DNA of 64,000 bases. Source: Hyphomicrobiales bacterium (GTDB lineage Bacteria; Pseudomonadota; Alphaproteobacteria; Rhizobiales; Rhizobiaceae). The translations under genes and the position numbers were made by a program. The notes below the pieces were generated by a model. It did no database searches. It was not told the origin of the DNA and worked only from the letters and a program-made list of their open reading frames with translations. Below are positions 21,648-31,649 of the stretch, one piece after another; position 1 is the first letter of the stretch, and each line of letters begins with the position of its first letter. Where the stretch lies: NCBI GenBank assembly GCA_900469955.1, contig UBYX01000012.1, positions 1-64,000 on the forward strand, read 5' to 3'.

Positions 21648-22901
21648 TCAGGCCCATTCACCCTTGCGCATGACCGGAACTTTGACGCCATCGGCTTTGA
21701 TGCCGTCGATGTCGACCTGGTTGGAGCCAATCATCCAGTCGATATGGATGAGGCTGGAATTACCGCCCTGCGCCTTGATCTGATCCTGGCTGAGTGACGC
21801 GCCGTCCAGGAAGCATTTCGAATAGCATTGGCCGAGCGCGATGTGGCAGGAGGCGTTTTCGTCGAAGAGTGTGTTGTAGAAAAGCACGCCGCTCTTCGAG
21901 ATCGGCGAGGAGTGCGGCACGAGGGCCACCTCGCCAAGTCGCCGGGCGCCGTCATCCGTGTCGAGCACCTTGTTCAGCACTTCCTCGCCCTTTGAAGCCT
22001 TGGCTCCGACGATACGGCCACCTTCGAACTTCACCTGGATGTTGTCGATCAGCGTGCCTTGGTGTGACAGAGGCTTGGTGCTCGAGACGTAACCCTCGAC
22101 TTTGAGCGCATGCGGCGTCGTGAAGACCTCTTCGGTCGGAATGTTCGGGTTGCAGGTGATGCCGTTCTTGGCGGTGGACGCTCCGCCATGCCATTCATGG
22201 CCATCAGCAAGGCCGACCGTCAGATCGGTGCCGGGTCCGGTGAAGTGGAGCGCTGCGAACCGTTCGCCGTTCAGCCAGGCCGAGCGCTTCCTGAGGTTGG
22301 CGTTGTGTTCCTCCCATGCTGCCACGGGATCGGCGACATCGACGCGCGAGGCGGCGAAAATCGCCTCCGCCAGCTTGCCGACGGCAACATCATCAGGAAC
22401 TCCCGGGAAGACCTGGCGCGCCCAGGAGGGATTGGGATAGGAGACGATGTTCCAGTTGATGTCGAAATTGGCGATCTTTTCGAGTGCCGGCTTGTAGGCC
22501 ATGGAATTGGCCTTGTTGGCGCGAGCCACCTTGGTGGGGTCCTGAGCTGCGAGCAGCATCGGATTGTCTCCGGAGATCGCAAGCCGCGCCGCCCCATTCG
22601 CATAAGCCTTGGCCATGCCCTCGTAGAGCCATTCGGAGGCCTTGTCGAAGCTGGCGTCCGGAGCGTGCTCGTAGCGGGCGAGCGTCGTCTCCTCGTCCGA
22701 ATAGAAGGTCGTCACCAGACCAGCCCCGGCCTTGTAGGCATGTTTGGTGATGAGGCGCACGAGCGGCAGGGCGGGAAGCGGTGCCGTGATCACCAGATCC
22801 TGCCCCTTTTCGAGCCTGAGACCCACCTTGACGGCGACTTCCGCCAGCTTTTCGAGTTTCTGAGGATCGACGACGGTTTGAAAATTCGGCACGATTGTCA
22901 T
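21648..22901 (-). CDS. Aminopeptidase, M29 family (AmpS/PepS type)
   Basis: 417-residue leucyl-type metallo-aminopeptidase. Family segments include LEKLAEVAVKVGLRLEKGQDL at the N-terminus, NIPTEEVFTTPHALKVEG (metal ligand region), HIALGQCY and LIHIDWMIGS near the C-terminus. I placed the start at 22901 (MTIVPNFQTVV), where GAGGG lies upstream; a longer frame from 22991 adds a non-conserved 30-residue leader. Role: cytoplasmic peptide turnover. Confidence 0.93.
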   Translation of the reverse strand: MTIVPNFQTVVDPQKLEKLAEVAVKVGLRLEKGQDLVITAPLPALPLVRLITKHAYKAGAGLVTTFYSDEETTLARYEHAPDASFDKASEWLYEGMAKAYANGAARLAISGDNPMLLAAQDPTKVARANKANSMAYKPALEKIANFDINWNIVSYPNPSWARQVFPGVPDDVAVGKLAEAIFAASRVDVADPVAAWEEHNANLRKRSAWLNGERFAALHFTGPGTDLTVGLADGHEWHGGASTAKNGITCNPNIPTEEVFTTPHALKVEGYVSSTKPLSHQGTLIDNIQVKFEGGRIVGAKASKGEEVLNKVLDTDDGARRLGEVALVPHSSPISKSGVLFYNTLFDENASCHIALGQCYSKCFLDGASLSQDQIKAQGGNSSLIHIDWMIGSNQVDIDGIKADGVKVPVMRKGEWA

Positions 22902-23020
22902 GGATGGCCCTCTGCTTTCTCTATCCGGGTGATGAGACTTAAAGAGCTTTGGGGCGAAAATGAAGACGCGGAGCTTAGAAACCGGCACCAAGAACTAGGC
23001 TGAAGGTACCGCAGCCCGCG

Positions 23021-23911
23021 CTAAGGTTGCCTCGGAGCGGCTTCGACCGCCGCAATGTTGCTCGCATGAACTGCCTCGTAGGGTGCGAAATAGATAACCG
23101 CACCCGAGGCGATCTCTTCCGCGACGAAGGACCGAAGTGAGGGCTCCACCGGTCTGCCGGCGGCGAAAGCGGTTTGCAAGCGCTGAAGATAGGCGCGGTT
23201 GGCGTCGATCAGGCTCGGTTCATACCCGCCGGAGGCGATACGGTCCGCATCGCCATGCGCCGGCAGCACTTTTCCGATCGGCCAGCTGCGCATGCGCGCA
23301 AGTTCGGCGATATGCGTCCCGATCTCAGGGGCTTCCGAAATATAGGTGACCGTGTCCTCGAGCGTGTCGCCGGCAAACAGCAGCTTTTCATCGGGTAGCC
23401 ACAGAACGTTGCCGTCGGCACTATGGATTGCGAAGTGATGCAGTTCCACGTTGCGATGGCCGACCGTGAGTTCGAGTCGTTCTTCGAAAATCGTTGTCGG
23501 CATCACGAGCGGCAGGATCGGCGGCTTCGCCTTCTCGATTTTCTCGCGGTTCTGCTTGAGTTTTTCTGCAGTCAGCTGGAGGGCGATGATGTCGCAATCG
23601 GCGAATACGGCATTTCCGGCGATGTGATCCTTGTGCCAGTGGCTCAGCACGACGCGAATCTTGGTGACGCCAAGACCTTGAAGATGACGCCGGATCGCCT
23701 TCGCATGCTCAAGGGAGATATGCGTGTCATAGACCAGCGCCTCGCCTTGGTCGACAACGGCATAGGAGGATACGCCGAGAGAATAGGCGCCGTCGTCCAA
23801 CCAGTTTGCAGCTTCCGAATAGAGCCGCTTGGCCGCCACGCGGCCGTCGTAATAGGCGAAGATGCCCGGAAAGGGCTGGAGGATGCGAAGCGTCTCGGTC
23901 ATCTCAAGCAT
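23021..23911 (-). CDS. MBL-fold metallo-hydrolase
   Basis: 296-residue metallo-beta-lactamase-fold enzyme. The metal site is HWHKDH (in LSHWHKDHIAGN), with later ligands in LHHFAIHSADG, LFAGDTLED and LPAHGD. No signal peptide. The start is taken at the ATG at 23911, with GAGG six bases upstream; a GTG at 23923 would overlap the ybaK stop. It lies downstream of ybaK and the ArsC-like gene on the same strand, forming a likely three-gene unit. Substrate unknown. Confidence 0.87.
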   Translation of the reverse strand: MLEMTETLRILQPFPGIFAYYDGRVAAKRLYSEAANWLDDGAYSLGVSSYAVVDQGEALVYDTHISLEHAKAIRRHLQGLGVTKIRVVLSHWHKDHIAGNAVFADCDIIALQLTAEKLKQNREKIEKAKPPILPLVMPTTIFEERLELTVGHRNVELHHFAIHSADGNVLWLPDEKLLFAGDTLEDTVTYISEAPEIGTHIAELARMRSWPIGKVLPAHGDADRIASGGYEPSLIDANRAYLQRLQTAFAAGRPVEPSLRSFVAEEIASGAVIYFAPYEAVHASNIAAVEAAPRQP

Positions 23912-23919
23912 GGGGAGCC

Positions 23920-24393
23920 TCACGCGACCAATGGGGCGGCAACCGCCTTCAGGGCATCGCGCGCCGCCTTCGGATCAAGCCGGACCTGCAAGCCGCGTTG
24001 TCCACCATTGATATACACGTGCGGCTCGTCGAGTGCAGTGATTTCGATTGTCGTGGGTACCAACTTCTTTTGGCCGAAGGGACTGATGCCACCGACGTGA
24101 TAACCGGTGGCGCGCTCCGCTTCCGCCGGCTTCATCATAGCCGCCGACTTGCCGCCGAAGGCCGCAGCCAGCTTCTTCATCGAGACCTCGCGATCGGACG
24201 GTACGACGACGCAGACCGGCTTGCCGTCGATTTCCGCCATGAGTGTCTTCAGAACCCGGCAAGGGTCTTCGCCGATCGCTTCCGCCGCCTGCAGACCGAT
24301 CCGGTCGGCATTCGGGTCGTAGTCATAGGTCACGACAGTAAAGGCGACGCCCGCCTTCTCCAGAGTCTGTGTAGCGCGAGTTGTCTTGGACAT
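23920..24393 (-). CDS. ybaK: Cys-tRNA(Pro)/Cys-tRNA(Cys) deacylase, YbaK/EbsC type
   Basis: 157-residue trans-editing protein that hydrolyses mischarged Cys-tRNA(Pro). The family pattern is clear: TLEKAGVAFTVVTYDYDP at the N-terminus, CRVLKTLMAEIDGKPVCV with the key lysine, FGGKSAAMMKPAEAERATGY and the glycine-rich GGISPFGQKK. It starts two bases after the stop of the ArsC-like gene, so the two are translated together. Confidence 0.93.
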   Translation of the reverse strand: MSKTTRATQTLEKAGVAFTVVTYDYDPNADRIGLQAAEAIGEDPCRVLKTLMAEIDGKPVCVVVPSDREVSMKKLAAAFGGKSAAMMKPAEAERATGYHVGGISPFGQKKLVPTTIEITALDEPHVYINGGQRGLQVRLDPKAARDALKAVAAPLVA

Positions 24394-24395
24394 GC

Positions 24396-24749
24396 TCAGT
24401 TCCCGCCGAACGCTTCCTCGTAGATCTCGGGCTTGAAGCCGACGATCAGCCTGCCGTCGGCCTCAAGTACCGGGCGCTTGATCATCGAAGGCTGAGCGAG
24501 CATCAAATCGATCGCCTTCTGACGGTCTAGGTCAGCCTTGTCGGCTTCATCGAGTTTCTTGAAGGTCGTCCCGGCGCGGTTGAGCACGATCTCCCAGCCG
24601 GCGCGGCTCGTCCACGCTTCCAGAAACGTGCGATCTATGCCGGCTACCTTGTAGTCGTGAAAGTCATACGTGACACCCCTGCGGTCCAGCCACTCGCGGG
24701 CTTTCTTCATCGTATCGCAGTTCTTGATGCCGTAGATCGTGATTGCCAT
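24396..24749 (-). CDS. ArsC/Spx family protein, YffB-like
   Basis: 117-residue thioredoxin-fold protein. It has a single redox Cys11 in YGIKNCDTMKKA and the family segments SMIKRPVL and VGFKPEIYEEAF. It matches the YffB subgroup (glutathione-dependent thiol reductase-like) rather than true arsenate reductase, and no ars genes are nearby. First gene of the probable unit with ybaK and the MBL hydrolase. Confidence 0.9.
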   Translation of the reverse strand: MAITIYGIKNCDTMKKAREWLDRRGVTYDFHDYKVAGIDRTFLEAWTSRAGWEIVLNRAGTTFKKLDEADKADLDRQKAIDLMLAQPSMIKRPVLEADGRLIVGFKPEIYEEAFGGN

Positions 24750-24926
24750 CGAATATCCCTATGTCATGAGGGATCGATATCAAGAGGCACCCTCTCCATG
24801 CAAGTCGTTGATCTGACTCAACTGGCGTTATGTGAGAGTTGCATGGCTCCCTTGTTCTGTTGTGCGTTGCACAAAAGACCTCCCGACCTCATATTTCAGC
24901 AGAAGGAAAGAAAAGGAGAGATTATC

Positions 24927-25088
24927 ATGACCGTACAGAAGAAGAGCCGTGGTGCCTTTGGTCGCGCCTTTGCCGTCGTCAGCGCCGCAATTGCAGTTTC
25001 GGCCGCTGTAGAAAACCATCGTCGGCCGAAGAGCCGTGATCTGAACACCCTCGGCATTGATCCCAACGCTTTCGACAAGCTCGGCTAA
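24927..25088 (+). CDS. Small conserved-looking protein, 53 residues
   Basis: AAGGAGAG lies six bases before the ATG, better than most sites here. The product has a basic N-terminus ([13 protein letters not shown]), a short alanine/valine-rich hydrophobic stretch (about 14-28) and a polar tail ending [14 protein letters not shown]. The hydrophobic part is short for a membrane span. I do not recognise a family; the LGIDPNAF tail looks like a binding motif. A GC-rich hairpin follows about 50 bases downstream. Confidence 0.6.
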   Translation: MTVQKKSRGAFGRAFAVVSAAIAVSAAVENHRRPKSRDLNTLGIDPNAFDKLG

Positions 25089-25139
25089 CCTGCTCCCGGT
25101 GTAACAGCCGCGAGTGTAGAGGCTTCATCCTAAAGTATA

Positions 25140-25165
25140 GTTTCGCGCGCATTGCGCGCGGAAAC
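25140..25165. repeat. GC-rich inverted repeat between small gene and chemoreceptor gene
   Basis: GTTTCGCGCGC, a three-base loop ATT, and GCGCGCGGAAAC form an 11-pair stem with one bulged G. There is no T tract, so it is a weak terminator candidate for the 53-residue gene. A TTAACCAT word, the extended half site of the cell-cycle regulator CtrA, lies at 25172-25179. Confidence 0.45.
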
Positions 25166-25216
25166 TGTCCGTTAACCATAGCTATCCTATTGTCTCCTAA
25201 TATTTGGGAGGTCGAG

Positions 25217-26659
25217 GTGAGCGTGAGCGGACAGGTCATTAAAATTGCCGAGCGGCCGGATACGGAGGCGCTCGATGCGGAAGTATTGAAGCATTCCGTC
25301 ATCAAGCTGGCCGGCGAGGCTTCGGCTCTTGGCCTCCACCTTGTCGATATTGCCGGGGCTGTCCAGGATACCGCCGCTCAGTCTTCACAGCATGCTGCAC
25401 TTCTGGGGCGTCTGACGCAATCCGCCCAATCGATTGCGGAAGCCAATGGGCAGATCGCCCGCTCATTGCACGAATCCGATGAACTGACTGCAAGTGCGCG
25501 CCAGGTACTGGGTGCCCAGGCCGAGCAGCTTTCCGGCTCCGTCGCCGCGATTGACCATATGGTCAATGCCTCGCAGGAGATCGGAGCGGAGATCAAGCTG
25601 TTTTCCTCGGCGCTCGGTGACGTCGGGCGGCTGGCGGACGCGATCGGCACGATTGCCCGGCAAACCAATCTTCTGGCGCTCAACGCGGCGATCGAAGCTG
25701 CGCGAGCAGGCGACGCTGGCAAGGGTTTCGCGGTGGTCGCAGCCGAGGTTCGGGCGCTGTCCCTGCAGACCTCTCAAACGACCAGCTCCATTCAGGCAAC
25801 GCTCGACCAGCTGAACAGCCGTATCGACCGGCTTGTGGCTGCCGGCGAGGGTGCGAGCCGTTCCGCCGAAGGTGTAAAGACGACGGCGGTGAAAGTGCAG
25901 GGGTCCTTCAAGGGCGTCGAAGACGTCATGACACGGATCCTCGACAATGCATCCGCCCTGGCCGGCACCACCGAAACCGTCGATCGGCAGTGCGGCGAAT
26001 TCGCTTCCTCGATTGCCTCCGCTGCTAACGCCATCCTGAAATCCAACGATCAGCTTCAACAAACCTCTGTTCGCGTCGGCGATATGGTGACGATTTCCGA
26101 GCGCATGATCCAGGCGACGGCCAATGCCGGCGTGGAAACTCCTGATAGTCCCTACATCCGGCAGGTGATTACGCTCGCCGCGGATGTCTCGGCCGCTTTC
26201 GAAGCGGGCGTCAAATCCGGCCGTATCGACATGGCCTCGCTCTTCGACCGGCAGTATACTGCGATACCCGGTTCCGACCCCGTTCAGTACATGACCCGCT
26301 TTACCGAATTCACAGACGCCGTCCTGCCGCCAATCCAGGAGGGCGCGCCCGAAAGCGACGAGCGGGTCGCATTCTGCGCGGCGGTAGACGAAAATGGCTA
26401 TCTGCCGACCCACAACCGCAAATTCTCGCAGCGCCAGCGTCCCGGTGATCCGACCTGGAACACTGCCAATTGCCGCAATCGCCGCATCTTCAACGATCGC
26501 GTTGGGCTTGCCGCCGGCCGCAATAAGGAACCGTTTCTCCTGCAGACTTACCGTCGCGACATGGGCGGCGGTCAGTTCGTGCTGATGAAGGATATTTCCG
26601 CCCCGATCACCGTCAACGGCCGCCATTGGGGTGGCCTGCGCCTGGCGATACGGGTCTAA
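25217..26659 (+). CDS. Soluble methyl-accepting chemotaxis protein with C-terminal sensory domain
   Basis: 480-residue cytoplasmic chemoreceptor with no transmembrane segment. The MCP signalling coiled coil comes first (about 25-290); its hairpin tip is [20 protein letters not shown] followed by [13 protein letters not shown]. The C-terminal domain (about 330-480) contains [26 protein letters not shown] and [12 protein letters not shown], a Cache-like pattern that I recall from other soluble receptors. No C-terminal CheR-binding pentapeptide is seen. The start is the GTG at 25217, five bases after GGGAGG. The ligand is unknown. Confidence 0.9.
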   Translation: MSVSGQVIKIAERPDTEALDAEVLKHSVIKLAGEASALGLHLVDIAGAVQDTAAQSSQHAALLGRLTQSAQSIAEANGQIARSLHESDELTASARQVLGAQAEQLSGSVAAIDHMVNASQEIGAEIKLFSSALGDVGRLADAIGTIARQTNLLALNAAIEAARAGDAGKGFAVVAAEVRALSLQTSQTTSSIQATLDQLNSRIDRLVAAGEGASRSAEGVKTTAVKVQGSFKGVEDVMTRILDNASALAGTTETVDRQCGEFASSIASAANAILKSNDQLQQTSVRVGDMVTISERMIQATANAGVETPDSPYIRQVITLAADVSAAFEAGVKSGRIDMASLFDRQYTAIPGSDPVQYMTRFTEFTDAVLPPIQEGAPESDERVAFCAAVDENGYLPTHNRKFSQRQRPGDPTWNTANCRNRRIFNDRVGLAAGRNKEPFLLQTYRRDMGGGQFVLMKDISAPITVNGRHWGGLRLAIRV

Positions 26660-27165
26660 GCCCGCGCGGCTTCCAAGGCAGTACTGTCTTCGTAAGCTGC
26701 ATCCAGTGTGGCGATGTCGATCTTCTTCATCGACAGCATCGCCTCCATCACGCGGTTGGCCCGCAGGGCATCGCTGTCCGTCAGCATTTTCGGCAGCTTG
26801 GCGTAGTTGACCTGCCAGACGAGGCCGAACCGATCCGTCAGCCAGCCACATGGCTGTTCCTGCCCGCCTTCGGCCAGCTTTTCATAATACCCGTCGATTT
26901 CCTTCTGCGTCTCGCAATGGATGAGGAACGAGACCGCACCGTTGAATTTTGCCCACGGCCCTCCGTTGATCGCGGCAAAGCTCTGGCCTTCCAGCTCGAA
27001 GCCCATGGCCATCACCTGGCCCTTGGGGCCGGGTCCGACATCGCCATAACGGGAAACGTCGGTGATGCGTGAGTTTTCAAAGACCGATATGTAAAAATTC
27101 ACGGCTTCTTCCGCATTGTCCTCGAACCAGAGATGCGGGACGATCTTGTTCTTCTGGATGGCCAT
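26656..27165 (-). CDS. VOC family protein, PhnB-like
   Basis: 169-residue vicinal-oxygen-chelate fold protein. It starts [29 protein letters not shown] and has [24 protein letters not shown] and the C-terminal metal/ligand region [11 protein letters not shown], as in the PhnB/3-demethylubiquinone methyltransferase-like set. Its stop overlaps the end of the convergent chemoreceptor gene by four bases. The reaction is unknown. Confidence 0.88.
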   Translation of the reverse strand: MAIQKNKIVPHLWFEDNAEEAVNFYISVFENSRITDVSRYGDVGPGPKGQVMAMGFELEGQSFAAINGGPWAKFNGAVSFLIHCETQKEIDGYYEKLAEGGQEQPCGWLTDRFGLVWQVNYAKLPKMLTDSDALRANRVMEAMLSMKKIDIATLDAAYEDSTALEAARA

Positions 27166-27246
27166 TTTGCTCTCCTCTATCTTTTGACCGTCTTAGAACG
27201 TGGCGGAGCCGGCCGATCCGACATGGCGCCAAAAATATTTCTTCAT

Positions 27247-27921
27247 TCAGACCGCCAGCTTCAATTGTTCGAAGTTCGCCGGGTAGGGCACGGCTTTCGG
27301 ATCGAAAGCCCATCGCCCCAGCTCTTCGTGGCGGGCTTGGCCGTGGTAGCTGTAGACGAGCATGAATTCGCCGGAGATCCACGCGTAGTTACGCGTGAGT
27401 GGCAAGGGCTCGATATTTCTGCAGTCGTAAGCCAACGTCACATGCGGCATGAATGCATTGGCTTGAAAGCCCGGAAGATTGTTTTGAGCCAAGGCGCGGC
27501 CAAGCATCCGCACGAACTGGTTCACCAACGTGTTGCCCTTCGGGTGATAGAGGGCAAGATGCCGGCTATTGCCGAACAGGCCGGCGCTATCGAGGGTTAT
27601 CGGAATCGGCCGCGCCTGTATTCCGGCTGCGATCGCTCTGGTTCTCTCGATGAGCCGTGTCGGAGGTTTGTCGAACTGACCCATGCAGAGCAGGCTCATA
27701 TGCAGCAGATGCGGCGGGTAGGCGTTCTGTCCGCGCTGAACTGCCAAATGAGTCGCAGCGTCCTCATGCATCCGCAAGGCTACCGGATTTGTCGGTCCAA
27801 GGACGAACATAAGCTTGCTCTTGGGTCCGGTAACGGCAGTCGGCGTGGACGGCCATTCGTCCTTGCCGAACAGCAGGAGCTGGTCGGCAGCGACTTTCCG
27901 ATTGGTCCCCCTGCTTCCCAT
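27247..27921 (-). CDS. 2'-5' RNA ligase / 2H phosphoesterase family protein
   Basis: 224-residue protein with the two catalytic HxT/S tetrapeptides of the 2H superfamily: HMSLL in the first half and HVTLAY in the second. This fold covers LigT-like ligases and cyclic phosphodiesterases acting on RNA ends. The start is set at the ATG at 27921 (MGSRGTNRKV); the frame stays open to 28098 but the added 59 residues look like non-coding translation. No RNA-repair partner is nearby. Confidence 0.82.
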   Translation of the reverse strand: MGSRGTNRKVAADQLLLFGKDEWPSTPTAVTGPKSKLMFVLGPTNPVALRMHEDAATHLAVQRGQNAYPPHLLHMSLLCMGQFDKPPTRLIERTRAIAAGIQARPIPITLDSAGLFGNSRHLALYHPKGNTLVNQFVRMLGRALAQNNLPGFQANAFMPHVTLAYDCRNIEPLPLTRNYAWISGEFMLVYSYHGQARHEELGRWAFDPKAVPYPANFEQLKLAV

Positions 27922-28112
27922 CCCCACGCTCCGGATTTGTGTTGCGCGCAGACTAATCGGATTGGCGCCGGGAGTAAAGAACAAAAGAGGAACATACGCC
28001 TCGCCGGTTAGACGGCTTTTTTGCACGGCCCCACACCGTTGGGGCAAGAAACGGGTTGAATATCCTGGCAAGAAGCACGATTCTCGGCACATCGACATGT
28101 GGAGGTTTGCCC

Positions 28113-28670
28113 ATGGCTGCGCATCAATATCTGGTCTTTGAAACGGCTGGCGGTTTCTGTGGAATTGCCTGGAACGACAAGGGGATCACGCGTTTTCAGC
28201 TCCCGACCAAGGCCGCGGAGTCGACGGAACGGTTGCTTCTCCGCCGCCTGCCGACGGCCAGCCCGGGAATGCCGACCGCGAAAATCCAGGAAGCCGTCGA
28301 AGCAGTGAAGCGCTACTTTGTCGGAGAATCAGTGGATTTTTCGGGCTTCCCGCTGGACCTCGATGATCAGGACGATTTCTTCAGGGAGATTTATTCGGCC
28401 GCTCGACAGGTTGGCTGGGGCCACACGACCACCTATGGCGCCATTGCCAAGGAGCTGGGTGCAGGTCCGCAGGCGGCGCGGGATGTCGGCCAGGCGATGG
28501 CAAAGAACCCCGTGGCGCTGCTCATTCCTTGTCATCGGGTCCTTGCCGCCGGCGGCAAGCTGGGCGGCTTTTCGGCACCCGGCGGCGCCATGTCCAAGGC
28601 CCGGATGCTCGAACTGGAAGGCGTCAGGCTCGGCCCGCCGGAACCCGCGCAGCAATCGCTCGGCTTCTAG
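28113..28670 (+). CDS. ogt: Methylated-DNA--protein-cysteine methyltransferase
   Basis: Suicide repair protein that takes the methyl group from O6-methylguanine. The 185-residue protein has the helix-turn-helix GHTTTYGAIAKELG (about 104-117), the arginine-finger region and the active-site PCHRV with Cys140, then GKLGGFSAPGG. The N-terminal domain lacks the Ada zinc site, so it is the stand-alone Ogt/AGT form. GGAGG lies seven bases before the ATG at 28113; an upstream ATG at 28056 has no site. Confidence 0.95.
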   Translation: MAAHQYLVFETAGGFCGIAWNDKGITRFQLPTKAAESTERLLLRRLPTASPGMPTAKIQEAVEAVKRYFVGESVDFSGFPLDLDDQDDFFREIYSAARQVGWGHTTTYGAIAKELGAGPQAARDVGQAMAKNPVALLIPCHRVLAAGGKLGGFSAPGGAMSKARMLELEGVRLGPPEPAQQSLGF

Positions 28671-28813
28671 GTCTCGGAACTAGTATTATGCCGAGATGGC
28701 GGCACGGATTTCCGGGACTCCCCTCCCATTCGCGTCGCTGCAACGATGTCGGTTGATGCAGGACAAAGTGCGGCACGGGTAGGAATGGCAGAAGGTGGGA
28801 AAGGAGGGAGGAC

Positions 28814-29329
28814 ATGCCTGCCGCTACCACCAAATCCGCATTGAAAGACATCACGGTCAAGGAATATGCCAAACTCAGGAGCCTGCTCGACGGGATCGGC
28901 GACAAGCAGGCGATGAGAACCCGCGAAGAGGATACGTCCATCAAGGACGTCATCGCTCATCGCGCCAATTGGATCGAACTGTTCCTTGGCTGGTATCGTG
29001 ACGGCCAGGCCGGCCGGAAGGCCGATATTCCCGCCAAGGGCTACAAATGGTCGGATCTCAAGACGTATAATGCCGATCTGCGGGCAAGGCAGGCGGGCTT
29101 GGGCTGGTTTGACGCTCAGGCGTTACTGGAAGGCTCTCATTTGAAACTGCTCGACTTCATCGAACGTCACAGCGATGATGATCTCTATACAGGCGCCATG
29201 AAAGGCGGAAACAGTCCGTGGACGACCGGGCGCTGGGCCGAGGCGGCAGGCCCATCGCACTACAGATCGGCTGCGAAATGGATTCGCGCATGCGTCCGGT
29301 CAGACCTCGTCGACACTTGGCGCAAATGA
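28814..29329 (+). CDS. ClbS/DfsB family four-helix bundle protein
   Basis: 171-residue DinB-like helical bundle protein. Segments TREEDTSIKDVIAHRANWIELFLGWYRDG and IPAKGYKWSDLKTYNADL (read in part) match the ClbS/DfsB group, whose founding member protects cells from colibactin and other members have unknown roles. No colibactin-like gene cluster is present. AAAGGAGGGAGG precedes the ATG. The guaA gene is convergent 50 bases away. Confidence 0.87.
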   Translation: MPAATTKSALKDITVKEYAKLRSLLDGIGDKQAMRTREEDTSIKDVIAHRANWIELFLGWYRDGQAGRKADIPAKGYKWSDLKTYNADLRARQAGLGWFDAQALLEGSHLKLLDFIERHSDDDLYTGAMKGGNSPWTTGRWAEAAGPSHYRSAAKWIRACVRSDLVDTWRK

Positions 29330-29378
29330 AGGATATCGCGCCAACTGAGGCTGATCCTGCTACCGGCTACGGATAAAA

Positions 29379-30956
29379 TCACTCCCACTCGATCGTGCCG
29401 GGCGGCTTTGACGTTACGTCGTAGACGACCCGGTTGATGCCACGCACTTCGTTGATGATGCGGGTCGCCGTGCGGCCGAGGAAGTTCATGTCGTAAGGGT
29501 AGAAGTCCGCTGTCATGCCGTCGACCGAAGTCACGGCGCGCAGTGCGCAGACGAAGTCGTAGGTGCGGTAGTCACCCATCACGCCAACCGTCTGCACCGG
29601 CAGAAGTACGGCGAAAGCCTGCCAGATCGTGTCATAGAGGCCCGCCTTGCGGATTTCGTCGAGATAGATCGCGTCCGCCTTGCGCAAGATGTCCAGCTTT
29701 TCGCGCGTAACGCCGCCGGGGCAGCGGATTGCGAGCCCGGGACCGGGGAAAGGATGACGGCCGACAAAACGGTCCGGCAGGCCGAGTTCGCGGCCGAGCG
29801 CACGGACTTCGTCCTTGAAGAGTTCGCGGAGCGGCTCGACGAGCTTCATGTTCATGCGCTCAGGCAGGCCGCCGACATTGTGGTGGCTCTTGATCGTCAC
29901 GGAAGGGCCGCCGGAGAAGGAGACGCTTTCGATCACGTCCGGATAGAGCGTGCCTTGGGCGAGGAAGGCTGGCGCGCCCTTGCCGTCCTCGGCGATCTTC
30001 TTGGCTTCCGCCTCGAAAACTTCGATGAACAAGCGGCCAATCGTCTTGCGCTTCACTTCAGGGTCGGAGACGCCGGCAAGTTCTGTTAGAAACAGGTCGG
30101 AGGCATCCACATGCACGAGCGGAATATTGTAGTGGTCGCGGAACATCTTGACCACTTCCTCGGCCTCGTTGAGGCGCATCAGGCCATGGTCGACGAAGAC
30201 GCAGGTGAGCTGCTCGCCGATCGCCTCGTGGATCAGTACCGCCGCGACGGAGGAATCGACCCCGCCTGAAAGGCCGCAGAGCACGCGGCCGGAACCGACC
30301 TGTTCGCGGATCTTGCGGATCATCTCGGCGCGATAGGCGGCCATCGTCCAGTCAGACTTCAGCCCCACGATCTTGTGCACGAAGTTGGAAAGGAGCTTCG
30401 CACCGTCAGGCGTATGCACCACTTCGGGATGGAACATGGTGGTGTAGTAGCGGCGGCTCTCGTTCGCTGCGATTGCAAACGGAGCGTTTTCCGACGTTGC
30501 GATGACCTCGAAGCCCTCGGGGAGCTTGGTTACGCGGTCGCCGTGGCTCATCCACACCGGATAGCTGCTGCCGACGTCCCAGATGCCGTCGAAGAGCGGG
30601 CTCTTTGCCTTGATCTCCACATCGGCGCGTCCGAATTCTGCCGCGTGACCGCCTTCCACTTCCCCGCCGAGCTGCAGGCAGAGCGTCTGCTGGCCATAGC
30701 AGATGCCGAGGATCGGGATACCCGAATCGAAAACGGCCTGCGGTGCACGCGGGCTGCCTTCCGACGTCACGGAGGCTGGCCCCCCGGAGAAGATGACACC
30801 CTTGGGCTGGAGTCTCTCAAACGCGGCGGCCGCGTTCTGGAAGGGGTGGATTTCGCAATAGACGCCGGATTCACGGATGCGACGCGCGATCAGCTGCGTC
30901 ACTTGGCTGCCGAAATCGATGATGAGGATGCTGTCGGGATGAGCTATCTGGGTCAT
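29379..30956 (-). CDS. guaA: GMP synthase (glutamine-hydrolysing)
   Basis: Converts XMP to GMP in purine synthesis. The 525-residue protein has an N-terminal class I glutamine amidotransferase (Cys86 in GICYGQQ, His176 and Glu178 in MFHPEVVH), the ATP-pyrophosphatase domain with GLSGGVDSS (228-236) and the C-terminal dimerisation domain ending [11 protein letters not shown]. It lies 39 bases after mtnN on the same strand, so the thioesterase-mtnN-guaA set may form one nucleotide-related operon. Confidence 0.98.
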   Translation of the reverse strand: MTQIAHPDSILIIDFGSQVTQLIARRIRESGVYCEIHPFQNAAAAFERLQPKGVIFSGGPASVTSEGSPRAPQAVFDSGIPILGICYGQQTLCLQLGGEVEGGHAAEFGRADVEIKAKSPLFDGIWDVGSSYPVWMSHGDRVTKLPEGFEVIATSENAPFAIAANESRRYYTTMFHPEVVHTPDGAKLLSNFVHKIVGLKSDWTMAAYRAEMIRKIREQVGSGRVLCGLSGGVDSSVAAVLIHEAIGEQLTCVFVDHGLMRLNEAEEVVKMFRDHYNIPLVHVDASDLFLTELAGVSDPEVKRKTIGRLFIEVFEAEAKKIAEDGKGAPAFLAQGTLYPDVIESVSFSGGPSVTIKSHHNVGGLPERMNMKLVEPLRELFKDEVRALGRELGLPDRFVGRHPFPGPGLAIRCPGGVTREKLDILRKADAIYLDEIRKAGLYDTIWQAFAVLLPVQTVGVMGDYRTYDFVCALRAVTSVDGMTADFYPYDMNFLGRTATRIINEVRGINRVVYDVTSKPPGTIEWE

Positions 30957-30995
30957 GGCGAGCCTTTAAAGAAAAGTTGTTTTTAACGCAACTGC

Positions 30996-31649
30996 TCAGA
31001 AGGCCAATTCGCCATCCTCAAGCGCGTTAAAAAGGCTATCCACCGCATCCGCCAGCTTTACGTCGATCATATGCAGGTATTCCCTCCAGTCGTCGACATG
31101 CTTGAGCTCTTCCTTTCCGTCGGAAATACCGCGCAGGCCGATGAGCGGAATTGCGAAGAGCTGGCAGCAGCGCATCACGGCGAAGGTTTCCATATCCACC
31201 ATGTCGGCGTCGATAAGATCGTAGGCGCCGCCGGAGACAACATTGCCGCCTGTGGAGAGCGAGGCGTACGGAATGCCGGGGATGCGCAAGGGAAGCGGCA
31301 TGATCGCCGGATGGTCGAGGAAAGGCGTACGGCCCTTCTCGAAGCCGAGCGGGGAAGCGTCCATGTCGCGGTAAGAAACCGAGGAGACTTGATAGACTTC
31401 GGTCTGTTCGAGGTTTCGGGAACCGGCCGAGCCGAGCGAGACGATGAGGTCAGGCAATTCGCCCGAGGTCTTCAGCGTCGTCAGCACATGGCTCAACACG
31501 ACGGCAGCCTCGACCGGACCGACACCGGTCATCAACGGCTTGATGCGCGATTGGAGGGTCGGGCCATATTCGGCGTCAACCGCCATGACAAAGAGAATGG
31601 ATTTGCCGCCGACGAATGCCGGTTCAGCCATGGAAAGGGAAACATTCAT
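30996..31649 (-). CDS. mtnN: 5'-methylthioadenosine/S-adenosylhomocysteine nucleosidase
   Basis: 217-residue phosphorylase-fold enzyme that cleaves adenine from MTA and SAH. It retains ILFVMAVDAEYG near the start, the MTGVGPVEAA segment, LGSAGS and the nucleoside-binding VDMETFAV. It is shorter in the middle than E. coli Pfs, as in other rhizobial copies. ATGA overlap with the upstream thioesterase gene indicates coupling. Substrate preference between MTA and SAH is not visible. Confidence 0.88.
   Translation of the reverse strand: MNVSLSMAEPAFVGGKSILFVMAVDAEYGPTLQSRIKPLMTGVGPVEAAVVLSHVLTTLKTSGELPDLIVSLGSAGSRNLEQTEVYQVSSVSYRDMDASPLGFEKGRTPFLDHPAIMPLPLRIPGIPYASLSTGGNVVSGGAYDLIDADMVDMETFAVMRCCQLFAIPLIGLRGISDGKEELKHVDDWREYLHMIDVKLADAVDSLFNALEDGELAF

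Noticed and set aside
28003..28022. Short stem GCCG/CGGC followed by six T in front of ogt
   Set aside because: A four-pair stem is too weak to call a terminator, and no plus-strand gene ends there.
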